Shown: one piece after another, positions 17,907 to 25,726 of the stretch
How positions within the stretch are numbered: the first letter of the stretch is position 1
How the letters are laid out: every line of letters begins with the position of its first letter
NCBI GenBank assembly: GCA_902789445.1
Contig: CADAOB010000002.1
Coordinates: forward strand, 40,334 to 104,333
Direction of reading: 5' to 3'
Length of the DNA: 64,000 bases
From: an uncultured Bacteroidia bacterium
GTDB lineage: Bacteria > Bacteroidota > Bacteroidia > Bacteroidales > UBA932
Position numbers and translations under genes: made by a program
The notes under the pieces: generated by a model
The model's database searches: none
What the model saw: the letters and a program-made list of their open reading frames with translations, nothing else
What the model was told of the DNA's origin: nothing

Positions 17907-18812
17907 TCAACGATTTATCCGCAAAACAATCGGAAGATGGTCGGACAGCCCGCCATTGTAACGCGGACCGCTGTAGGTCCGACGCGGTTTGACGCCCAGC
18001 CATGCCTTGTCGGGCTCCAGCAGGAAAGGGGGCGCAAAGACCCGCATGGCCGCTTCCAGCGCGGGGGAAACGAAAAAATGGTCGATCTGCTCCCAGCGGC
18101 CGTGATATTTCAGTGTGCCCGGCGCGTCAGGGGCGTCCGACGATGTATCCCGGAATGCGGGAAGCAGGCCGCGTACGCAAACCCCGGTATCGTTGAAATC
18201 GCCCATCACGACGATCCGGCGCTGCGGATCTTCTGCAAGCAGGGAATCGGCGGCCGCCTCCAGCACCGCCAGGGCCGCTGCGCGTCGTCCGTCCGAGGTG
18301 CGGGCACCGCCCCGTTTGGAAGGAAGATGGACGACAAAGACATGCAGCGATGCCCGGTCGGAGCCGGGGATCTCATTCAGCCGCACATACAGGATGTCCC
18401 GCGTCACAACGCCCGGCACCTGTAAAGAATCCACCGCCGCCACGCGGAAAACATCCTTCCGGTAAAGCAGCGCCACATCGATGCCGCGCTCATCCGGCGA
18501 CTCCCGGTGCACGAAACCATAGCCCAGCTCTTCAAGCAGTGTCTTGCGCACCAGCTGGGACACCACCAGCCGGTTCTCCACCTCGGCCAGGCCTACGAGT
18601 GCGGGCAGTTCACCCCACACATCCCCTGCCGCCAGGATCGTCTGCGCAATACCGTCGCGCTTGGCTTCAAAGCGCGGCCACGTCCAGTGCCGCTGGGCAA
18701 CGGACGTGAACTCGTCATCGTTTTTCAGAGGATCGTCGAAAGGATCGAACAGGTTTTCGACATTCCAGAACATCACGACGGCCACCAGGGCCGTGAAAAT
18801 CTCCCGCCACAT
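17907..18812 (-). CDS. Endonuclease/exonuclease/phosphatase family protein
   Basis: A 301-residue protein of the EEP fold, which covers metal-dependent nucleases and phosphodiesterases. Motifs seen are FWNVENLFDPFDD (metal-ligand region), the Glu-containing GLAEVENR, VVMGDFNDTG with the conserved D-x-N, and the closing GGLSDHLPIVLRINR with the catalytic Asp-His. The N-terminus (MWREIFTALVAVVMF) is hydrophobic and could be a signal peptide or anchor, which suggests an exported enzyme. Bacteroidota carry many such proteins of unknown substrate. It lies 14 bases after rsmA in the same operon. Confidence 0.85.
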   Translation of the reverse strand: MWREIFTALVAVVMFWNVENLFDPFDDPLKNDDEFTSVAQRHWTWPRFEAKRDGIAQTILAAGDVWGELPALVGLAEVENRLVVSQLVRKTLLEELGYGFVHRESPDERGIDVALLYRKDVFRVAAVDSLQVPGVVTRDILYVRLNEIPGSDRASLHVFVVHLPSKRGGARTSDGRRAAALAVLEAAADSLLAEDPQRRIVVMGDFNDTGVCVRGLLPAFRDTSSDAPDAPGTLKYHGRWEQIDHFFVSPALEAAMRVFAPPFLLEPDKAWLGVKPRRTYSGPRYNGGLSDHLPIVLRINR

Positions 18813-18826
18813 AGCACGTATCTTTT

Positions 18827-19597
18827 CTACAAAGATACGGATTTTGTCAATTCAACAAATTCTTCGACGGAAAGTTGTTCGGGACGTGCATCGAGATACG
18901 GGATGTAATCCGGCAGCTTGGGCAGGGTCGCCAAAACGGGTTTCAGGGAATTCCGGATGGTCTTGCGGCGCTGGTTGAATGTCGTCTTGACCACTTTTTT
19001 AAAGAGCTCTTCGTCGCAGTCGAGCGTGGTCCGCCCGTTCCGGGTCAGCCGGATGACGGCACTTTTGACCTTGGGCGGCGGCAGGAAAGACCCCTCCCCG
19101 ACCGTGAACAGGTATTCGATGTCATACCAGGCCTGGAGCAGGACGGACAGGATGCCGTAGGTCTTCGAGCCGGGGCCGGCCGCAAGGCGCTCGGCCACTT
19201 CTTTCTGCACCATGCACACCACTTCCGGTACCTGCTGGCGGTAGTCCAGCACCTTGAAGAAGATCTGCGAGGAAATATTGTAGGGAAAATTGCCGATAAC
19301 GGCAAAGTCGGCCGGAAACAGCCGCGTCAGGTCGAGCTTCAGGAAATCGGCCTCATACAGCGACGGCGCCAGCTTGGGAAAGTGTTCCAGCAGGTAGCGG
19401 ACCGACTCGCCGTCGATTTCCACGACTTTCAGCCCGATTCCGGGATCCTGGAGCAGATACTGCGTGAGCACGCCGGTCCCCGGACCGACCTCCAGCACAG
19501 GCCCGCGGCTGCGGAGTGCAGCCACGATGGCCTGTGCGACACTTTGGTCGGTGAGGAAATGCTGCCCGAGGGCTTTCTTGGGCCGGACAGGCTGCAT
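18827..19597 (-). CDS. rsmA: 16S rRNA (A1518/A1519) dimethyladenosine transferase
   Basis: A 256-residue SAM-dependent methyltransferase (KsgA) that dimethylates two adjacent adenines near the 3' end of 16S rRNA late in 30S assembly. Motifs are PKKALGQHFLTDQ at the N-terminus, LEVGPGTGVLTQYLL for SAM binding, and the catalytic NFPYNISSQIFFK (NxPY) near residue 103. The C-terminal FNQRRKTIRNSLK is typical. The ATG at 19597 shares its A with the upstream stop (TGATG); a GTG just before it is less likely. Confidence 0.96.
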   Translation of the reverse strand: MQPVRPKKALGQHFLTDQSVAQAIVAALRSRGPVLEVGPGTGVLTQYLLQDPGIGLKVVEIDGESVRYLLEHFPKLAPSLYEADFLKLDLTRLFPADFAVIGNFPYNISSQIFFKVLDYRQQVPEVVCMVQKEVAERLAAGPGSKTYGILSVLLQAWYDIEYLFTVGEGSFLPPPKVKSAVIRLTRNGRTTLDCDEELFKKVVKTTFNQRRKTIRNSLKPVLATLPKLPDYIPYLDARPEQLSVEEFVELTKSVSL

Positions 19598-20742
19598 CAC
19601 TTGGCGATGAAATACTTATACATCCGGGCGATACCCTGGTGGAGGACATTGTCCTGTCCCTCGCCGTCGTGGGCACCGCTGCAGATGAGCACAAAGCCAT
19701 ACTTTTCTTCAGGATTGAAGAACATGGCGCTGCTCAGGCCGTAGGCGCCGCCCGTATGGCCCACGAGGGTGACACCGGGCACATAATCGTCGGCCAGCCA
19801 GAGATTCAAGCCATAGTGCTGGGCCTCGGAACGTTCGACCTGCATGTTGCGGGAGCTCTCTTCGGAGATGATCCGGACCCCGTCGGGCGTGGTACCGTAA
19901 TTCATGTGCATCGTCATGTAGCGGGCCAGGTCGAGGGCGGATATCTTCATGCCGCCGGTCGGCGAGAAGATCAGGGCATCGTGGCCCATCGTATAGTTGG
20001 CCACCTGCTCGCTGCGCGGGGCATAGGCGTCGGCGTAATTGTCCACGAACTTGCCCTCTTTCGCATTCCAGTCATAGAGGTGTGCGAAACGGCTCTTGTC
20101 GAGCGAGTCCACGCAATAGCCGCCGTACAGGTCCAGCGGACGGAGCACGTGATTGACCACATACTGGTCGAAGCGTTCGCCCGAGACCCGTTCCAGGATG
20201 GTACCGGCCATATTGAGGTTGAGGTTGCAGTACTCGTAGCTGCCGCTGCCCGGCTCATAGTCGTTATAGCATTTGCCGGCATCGGGATTGACATCCGGGT
20301 TGATGATGTCGATGGTGGACCAGTAGCCCAGGTCGTCATTGATGCTCGACGTGTGGGAAAGCAGCATCTCCAGCGTGATCGGGGTATCGGGGAACTTGGG
20401 ATTCCGCACCTTGAAACCGATCAGGTCACTCACGTCGTCGGTCAGCTTCACGCGGCCCTGTTCGACCTGCTGGAGCAGGCTGGTGGCGGTGAAAGACTTG
20501 GAGATGGAGGCGATGCGGAAGATCGTCTGGTCATCCACAGGCTCCTTTGTCGCGAGGTCTTTCACCCCGAAATTATGATGGTAAATGATCTGGTTGTCCT
20601 TCACGACGGCGCAGCTGACGCCGACGGCTTCGATTTCAGCAAGATATGCTTCCATATCTTTTTCAAATTCCTTTTCGGGCTTTTGGCAGCCGGAAAGCAG
20701 CAGGGCGGCCATAAGGCCGGCAGCAAGAAGGCGTTTTTTCAT
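19597..20742 (-). CDS. Beta-lactamase-related serine hydrolase lipoprotein
   Basis: A 381-residue protein of the class C beta-lactamase/DD-peptidase fold. A lipoprotein signal ends at LLLSGC (Cys19). The SxxK motif is FRIASISKSFTATSLL (near residue 83), the Tyr motif is probably YEYCN (near residue 170) and the third motif is LVGHTGGAYG (near residue 337). These mark an acyl-serine hydrolase acting in the periplasm or at the cell surface; family members include esterases, D-aminopeptidases and penicillin-binding proteins, so neither substrate nor antibiotic resistance should be assumed. It is the first gene of the operon through rsmA, the EEP gene, thyA, folA and the NSS transporter. Confidence 0.83.
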   Translation of the reverse strand: MKKRLLAAGLMAALLLSGCQKPEKEFEKDMEAYLAEIEAVGVSCAVVKDNQIIYHHNFGVKDLATKEPVDDQTIFRIASISKSFTATSLLQQVEQGRVKLTDDVSDLIGFKVRNPKFPDTPITLEMLLSHTSSINDDLGYWSTIDIINPDVNPDAGKCYNDYEPGSGSYEYCNLNLNMAGTILERVSGERFDQYVVNHVLRPLDLYGGYCVDSLDKSRFAHLYDWNAKEGKFVDNYADAYAPRSEQVANYTMGHDALIFSPTGGMKISALDLARYMTMHMNYGTTPDGVRIISEESSRNMQVERSEAQHYGLNLWLADDYVPGVTLVGHTGGAYGLSSAMFFNPEEKYGFVLICSGAHDGEGQDNVLHQGIARMYKYFIAK

Positions 20743-20805
20743 TTTTTTATGGTTTTATCGGTTTTGTTGCGCATCAATTCGACTTTCCTGTCGAAAATTC
20801 TCCTA

Positions 20806-20813
20806 CAAAGATA
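20806..20813 (-). promoter_or_regulatory. Promoter -7 box for the serine hydrolase-rsmA-thyA-folA operon
   Basis: Reads TATCTTTG on the minus strand, about 64 bases before the ATG at 20742. A TTCGAC/GTCGAA inverted repeat (20778-20795) lies in the predicted leader. No -33 TTTG is evident. Confidence 0.5.
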
Positions 20814-20836
20814 GTATTCTGCGTCGATTTTTTCGG

Positions 20837-20844
20837 TATTTTTG
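20837..20844 (+). promoter_or_regulatory. Promoter -7 box (TATTTTTG) for mutS
   Basis: TATTTTTG ends six bases before the mutS ATG at 20851. If it acts at the usual -7 position the mRNA would have almost no leader. No clear -33 element is present, so an upstream promoter is possible. Confidence 0.5.
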
Positions 20845-20850
20845 TTCGCA

Positions 20851-23451
20851 ATGAAAGAGAAAAAACCAGCGGAAGCCTCTCCGGCTACGCCCATGCTCAA
20901 GCAATATTTCGAGATCAAGGCCCAGTATCCCGAAGCGATCCTGCTGTATCGCGTCGGCGATTTCTATGAAACCTACGGCGATGACGCCCTCAAGGCAAGC
21001 CGCCTGCTGGGTATCGTGCTCACGCGGAAGTCCTCCGGTGGCGGCAGTTTCATCGAAATGGCCGGTATCCCCTACCACGCCATCGACAACTACCTGCCCC
21101 GCCTGGTCCAGGCGGGCTGCAAAGTAGCCGTCTGCGACCAGCTGGAAGACCCGAAACTGACCAAGAAACTGGTGAAGCGGGGCGTGACGGAACTTGTCAC
21201 GCCGGGTGTGGCCTACAACGACAATCTGCTCAAAGCCGGGGAAAACAACTGGCTGGCCGCCCTGTCTTTCAGCGGGAAAGAAGCCGGCATGGCCTTCCTG
21301 GACATTTCGACCGGCAGTTTCCGGCTGACCCAGGGTTCGCTCGAATATGCCGATGTCCTGCTCAGCACCATGGCGCCCCACGAGATCCTGGTCGAACGCT
21401 CCTTCCTCGACGGATTCCGCCAGCGCTTCGGCAACCGTGCCTGCATAACGCCGCTCGATCCCTGGACATTCGTGCCGGAAGCCGCCTACAAGAAAGTCTG
21501 CTCCCAGCTGGAAACCGGTTCCCTCAAGGGATTCGGCGTGGAGGGTATGCCGCAGGGCATCGCTGCGGCCGGCGCCATTCTCTTTTATCTGGAAATGACG
21601 CAGCATACGGCGCTGGGGCACATCAAGTCCCTGTCCCGCATCGACGAGGGCGCCTATGTCTGGATGGACCGCTTTACGCTCCGCAACCTGGAAGTGTTCC
21701 AGTCGCTGGCCGGTGCCGAAGGCCGTTCCCTCATTGAAGCCGTGGACCGGTGCTGCACCCCGATGGGAAAGCGCCTGCTTCGCGCCTGGCTCTCGATGCC
21801 GCTCAAGGATATTGCACGGCTCAACGAACGCTACGACACCGTGGACGCCTTCCTGTCCGACGGGGAAATGCGTACGGCCGTCCGGGAAGAACTCGGGGAA
21901 GTCGGCGACCTGGAACGCATCGTGGCCAAAGCGGCGGCAGGGCGGCTGCTGCCGCGCGAAGCGCTGCAGCTGGCCCGCGCCCTGCACAGCAGCGCCGCCA
22001 TCCGTGCGACCATCGCCAAGCCGGAACTGGCCGCCTGGTGCGAGTCGCTGGATGACTGTACGGCGCTCTCCGAACGGATCACCCGGACGCTGCTGCCCGA
22101 TGCCGCCGCCGCCCTGGGCAAGGGCGACGTCATCGCTGCCGGCATATCAGCCGACCTGGACACGCTCCGCGACACGCTGCACAACGGCCGGCAGATCCTG
22201 CTCGACATCCAGCAGCGCGAACGCGATGCGACCGGAATCTCGTCCCTGAAGATCGGCTACAACAACGTCTTCGGCTACTATCTGGAAGTGCGCAATGCGT
22301 TCAAGGACAAGGTTCCTGCCGAGTGGATCCGCAAACAGACCCTGGTCGGTGCCGAACGCTATATTACCGCCGAACTCAAACAATACGAAGAGACCATCCT
22401 CGGTGCCGAACAGCGCATCCTCGAACTGGAAACACGGCTGTACGGCGAACTGGTCGAGGCCGTCCGCCGGGAAATCCCCGCCATCCAGCACAACGCCGGC
22501 ACGCTCGCCCAGCTCGACGTGCTCGCGGGATTCGCGCTGCTCGCGGACGACCGGCATTATTGCCGTCCCGTCCTGGATGACTCGCTGACGCTCGACATCA
22601 AGCAGGGACGCCATCCCGTCATCGAACAGCTGATGCCCGACGGCGAAGAATATGTGGCCAACGACCTGCATCTGGACAGCAGCGGCCAGCAGATCATCAT
22701 CCTCACCGGCCCGAATATGGCCGGAAAATCGGCGTTTCTGCGGCAGACCGCCCTGGTCTGTCTCCTAGCCCAGACAGGCTGCTTTGTGCCCGCAAAAAGC
22801 CTGAAAATGGGCATTGTTGACAAGATTTTCACCCGGGTCGGCGCTTCGGACAATATTTCCCGGGGAGAATCGACCTTCATGGTCGAGATGCTGGAGACCG
22901 CCACCATCCTGAACAACCTGTCCGACCGCTCCCTGGTCTTGCTCGACGAGATCGGACGCGGCACCAGCACCTTCGACGGCATGTCCATCGCCTGGTCCAT
23001 CGTGGAGTACCTCCACGCCCGCTCCAGGGCCAAAACGCTCTTCGCCACCCACTACCACGAACTCAACGAACTTGAGAAACGTTGTGCCCGCGTCCGCAAT
23101 TACCACATTGCCGTCAAGGAAATGGACGGACAGGTCATTTTCCTGCGGAAGCTGCAGCCCGGCGGCGTTGCGCACAGCTTCGGCATCCATGTCGCCCGAC
23201 TGGCCGGTATGCCCTCGGACGTCGTGTACCGGGCCGAAAAGAAACTCCGTGAGCTGGAATCGGCCGCCCCCGACCTTTCGGGCGAGCGCGCCGCTGCGGC
23301 CTCCCAAGGCGTCCAGCTGTCGCTCTACCAGCTTGATGACCCGTTGCTGCTGGACATCAAGGATGAACTCGCCCGCATGGATATCAACAAAATGTCGCCG
23401 CTGGACGCTTTCGATGCCCTGCGGGGACTCAAAAAGAAAATCGGACTGTAA
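20851..23451 (+). CDS. mutS: DNA mismatch repair protein MutS
   Basis: An 866-residue MutS that recognises mismatches and recruits MutL. The N-terminal mismatch-binding segment is present (MLKQYFEIKAQYPEAILLYRVGDFYETYGDDA, with the Phe-x-Glu of GDFYE). The ABC ATPase core follows near residue 620: ILTGPNMAGKSAFLRQ, then SDNISRGESTFMVEMLE, LVLLDEIGRGTSTFDG and FATHYHEL. Length is typical of MutS1. The ATG at 20851 fits the family start; a TTG nine bases upstream lies inside the promoter box and was not used. The permease gene follows after 24 bases. Confidence 0.97.
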   Translation: MKEKKPAEASPATPMLKQYFEIKAQYPEAILLYRVGDFYETYGDDALKASRLLGIVLTRKSSGGGSFIEMAGIPYHAIDNYLPRLVQAGCKVAVCDQLEDPKLTKKLVKRGVTELVTPGVAYNDNLLKAGENNWLAALSFSGKEAGMAFLDISTGSFRLTQGSLEYADVLLSTMAPHEILVERSFLDGFRQRFGNRACITPLDPWTFVPEAAYKKVCSQLETGSLKGFGVEGMPQGIAAAGAILFYLEMTQHTALGHIKSLSRIDEGAYVWMDRFTLRNLEVFQSLAGAEGRSLIEAVDRCCTPMGKRLLRAWLSMPLKDIARLNERYDTVDAFLSDGEMRTAVREELGEVGDLERIVAKAAAGRLLPREALQLARALHSSAAIRATIAKPELAAWCESLDDCTALSERITRTLLPDAAAALGKGDVIAAGISADLDTLRDTLHNGRQILLDIQQRERDATGISSLKIGYNNVFGYYLEVRNAFKDKVPAEWIRKQTLVGAERYITAELKQYEETILGAEQRILELETRLYGELVEAVRREIPAIQHNAGTLAQLDVLAGFALLADDRHYCRPVLDDSLTLDIKQGRHPVIEQLMPDGEEYVANDLHLDSSGQQIIILTGPNMAGKSAFLRQTALVCLLAQTGCFVPAKSLKMGIVDKIFTRVGASDNISRGESTFMVEMLETATILNNLSDRSLVLLDEIGRGTSTFDGMSIAWSIVEYLHARSRAKTLFATHYHELNELEKRCARVRNYHIAVKEMDGQVIFLRKLQPGGVAHSFGIHVARLAGMPSDVVYRAEKKLRELESAAPDLSGERAAAASQGVQLSLYQLDDPLLLDIKDELARMDINKMSPLDAFDALRGLKKKIGL

Positions 23452-23475
23452 TAAGACCGAAGCGAAAGATTTGTG

Positions 23476-24633
23476 ATGACCGATTCATTCCTGCAGGCCT
23501 TCAGGGAACTGAAGGCCGACCGCTTCCGTACGCTGCTCTCGCTGCTGGGCGTCGCCGTCGGTATCTTTTCAATCGTGGCCGCCCTGACCCTGGTCGATTC
23601 CCTCCAGGCCTCCGTGCGGGAAGGTTTTGCGGCATACGGCAGCGATATTCTGTTTGTGGACCGCGAACCGCTAGAGCCAGACCTTGATGAAGACGGAAGT
23701 TTCCGCTGGTGGATGTATGCGGGGAGACCGGCCGTCAGCTGGCAGGATTACCGCTTCCTGAAGGAGAAGGGACAGCAGGCTTACCAACAGATTGCCTTTG
23801 TATCCTATGGCATCCATACGGTAGGCGTAGCGGGCGACTGGCGGCTGCTCGTACCGCAAACGATCGTACAAGGCCGCGGATTCACCCCCGTAGAACTTGC
23901 AGAAGGTGCTGCCGTGACAGTCGTAGGCGCAGAGGCAGAAGCAAATCTCGGCGAGAAAATCTGGCTCGACGGCCAACGATACGAAGTGATCGGCATTTTC
24001 GGGAAAGCGGGCCTGACGACGGTAAGCCCCGTTGACATCGACGCGCTGAGGCTGATTCCCGCCCGTGGGCAGCAGGGCCCCGTCATAAGGAGCAGTATCC
24101 TGCTCTCAGCCGCGGACAGGGAAGCAATCCGGAGCCTTATGCGGACTGCAAGAAGACTTACCCCGCTTGACCCGGATAATTTCGCTTTGAATAAACTGTC
24201 CTTCCTGATGGAAGAAATGAACAGTCTGTTCACGCTCGCAGCGAAACTGGGATGGATTATCGGCCTGTTTGCCTTGCTTTCCGGAGGATTCGGAATAGCG
24301 AACATGATGTATGTCTCAGTGGAAGAAAGGCGTCCGCAAATAGGTATCCGCAGAGCCTTGGGGGCGAAAAGAGAGACAATCATCCGCACATTTCTGGAAG
24401 AATCCATAGCGCTGTCCTTGTTGGGAAGTATCCTGGGAATCGGGCTTACGGCTTTGCTCTTTGAAAGCTTGAATCTGACGCTCAAAAATGGAATAAGCTT
24501 CGGCTTGACACCGCGTGCTGCATGTACAGGCCTGATAATCGCGCTGACTGTCGGTCTTATCTTTGGTCTCGCTCCGGCAAGAGCCGCTGCCAAGCTTTCA
24601 CCGGTAGAAGCGATGAACAGCTATAAAAAATGA
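23476..24633 (+). CDS. MacB/FtsX-family ABC transporter permease
   Basis: A 385-residue permease with one N-terminal membrane segment (LLSLLGVAVGIFSIVAALTLV), a large periplasmic domain (about residues 50-240) and three C-terminal membrane segments, the FtsX-MacB topology. The cytoplasmic signature RPQIGIRRALGAKRETIIRTFLEESIALSLLGS and the closing GLAPARAAAKLSPVEAM are typical. MacB-type permeases move substrates or transmit mechanical force, usually with a separate ATPase and often a membrane-fusion protein; neither is adjacent, so the partner must be elsewhere. It probably reads through from mutS. A GTG directly before the ATG is an alternative start. Confidence 0.83.
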   Translation: MTDSFLQAFRELKADRFRTLLSLLGVAVGIFSIVAALTLVDSLQASVREGFAAYGSDILFVDREPLEPDLDEDGSFRWWMYAGRPAVSWQDYRFLKEKGQQAYQQIAFVSYGIHTVGVAGDWRLLVPQTIVQGRGFTPVELAEGAAVTVVGAEAEANLGEKIWLDGQRYEVIGIFGKAGLTTVSPVDIDALRLIPARGQQGPVIRSSILLSAADREAIRSLMRTARRLTPLDPDNFALNKLSFLMEEMNSLFTLAAKLGWIIGLFALLSGGFGIANMMYVSVEERRPQIGIRRALGAKRETIIRTFLEESIALSLLGSILGIGLTALLFESLNLTLKNGISFGLTPRAACTGLIIALTVGLIFGLAPARAAAKLSPVEAMNSYKK

Positions 24634-24657
24634 AGGGTGACCTTGCAGGGTCACCCT
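24634..24657 (-). terminator. Stem-loop terminator between the permease and the barrel gene
   Basis: A perfect 9-bp stem AGGGTGACC/GGTCACCCT with a 6-base loop. On the minus strand it is followed by CATTTTTTAT, so it best serves the barrel gene ending at 24713; on the plus strand only CGATTTAT follows. The stem repeats the core of the terminator at 15169-15202. Confidence 0.7.
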
Positions 24658-24712
24658 CGATTTATCAGTACTGTTGAGACTGCCGGTACGAGGCCGGCCA
24701 TCCCGCGAGGTT

Positions 24713-25678
24713 TTAGAATCTTACACCAATTGTGAGTTGTGGATAGGCGAAAGCGCGAAGGTTGTGGTTCATCGCATAGTAGGCATCCTGGCCGGCGATC
24801 TGCAGGTGCAGCAGCGTGTACTGGTAGCAGACCGGAGCAACCTCAGCCCCGATGAACAGGCCTTCCATCAGCGCATATTCAACACCGAAGTTGATGCCGC
24901 CACCGAAGCCCAGCGCCTGGCCGCCACGATTGACGAGCCAAAGGTCAACTTCCTCGAAGGCAGGATCGCCGACAAGGGCCGCATCGTGGACTTCATTGTC
25001 GTAGTTCATACCCGTGTACGGATAGTAACTCTCGATGCGGGCCATCTTGAACTGGCCGAAAATGCCCAGGTAAGGGAAGATACGCTGGTTCTTCGTGTTG
25101 AAGTAGTACTCACTTCCCAGCTGCACGAACAGACGGTTGGTCACCGCGCCAAGGATGGCTTTGCTCGCGTAGATGTCACTCACATCCACTTTGGCAGGCG
25201 TATAGCTCGGATCGGTATTCAGTCCGAAGTCGTCGCGGTTCAGCGAGAAGCTCTCGCCTTCAATGAACGGCTTGTCAGGCTGGATATTCATGATATACGC
25301 ACCGCTGAGGTTGATGTTGATGTGGTCCGTGATGAAATACTTCGCACCCACGGAGAAGTTCTTCAACGTGTAGTTGAGGCTTCCCGTGTTGGCAAGCGTC
25401 GTAGACAGGTCACTGCTGATGTAGGCGTTGCCCAGGCCGTAGTTCGTACCGATGGTCTCGGCGTTGATGCCGATTCCCATTGCAGTACCGTCTTCTTCCG
25501 GAAGCATGTAGTACAGCCCCGTGAAGTCGTTGAAGAACTGGCCGGCGCCAACATTGAAGTTGAACTGCCACTGTCCCGCCTTCGGTCCAAACACACACTC
25601 ACAACTCTCCTGAGGTTGTGCCATTGCAGGCACAACCAGGAGGAGCGTCATGATAAGTATGCTTAATCTTTTCAACAT
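24713..25678 (-). CDS. Predicted outer-membrane beta-barrel protein
   Basis: A 321-residue exported protein with a signal peptide (MLKRLSILIMTLLLVVPAMA). The mature part begins with CECVFGPKAGQWQFNFNVG and continues in amphipathic strands, ending in a terminal strand YPQLTIGVRF with a final Phe, the usual barrel-assembly signal. It resembles the small Bacteroidota barrel families (for example proteins grouped with BT1926), though the exact family is uncertain. It follows the giant coiled-coil lipoprotein gene by 48 bases on the same strand, so the two probably form an operon and may work together at the outer membrane. Confidence 0.72.
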   Translation of the reverse strand: MLKRLSILIMTLLLVVPAMAQPQESCECVFGPKAGQWQFNFNVGAGQFFNDFTGLYYMLPEEDGTAMGIGINAETIGTNYGLGNAYISSDLSTTLANTGSLNYTLKNFSVGAKYFITDHININLSGAYIMNIQPDKPFIEGESFSLNRDDFGLNTDPSYTPAKVDVSDIYASKAILGAVTNRLFVQLGSEYYFNTKNQRIFPYLGIFGQFKMARIESYYPYTGMNYDNEVHDAALVGDPAFEEVDLWLVNRGGQALGFGGGINFGVEYALMEGLFIGAEVAPVCYQYTLLHLQIAGQDAYYAMNHNLRAFAYPQLTIGVRF

Positions 25679-25726
25679 ATTGTCCGTTTTAGGAAACGTT
25701 TTTTTGTTGCGTTAAGATAAGTTTAA

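Noticed and set aside
19597-20742. A beta-lactamase resistance gene
   Set aside because: SxxK and HTG motifs show only the fold; the family includes many esterases and peptidases, and the operon context is housekeeping.
23476-24633. A horizontally acquired macrolide efflux pump
   Set aside because: Only the permease is present, with no ATPase or membrane-fusion gene, and base composition differs only mildly from neighbours.
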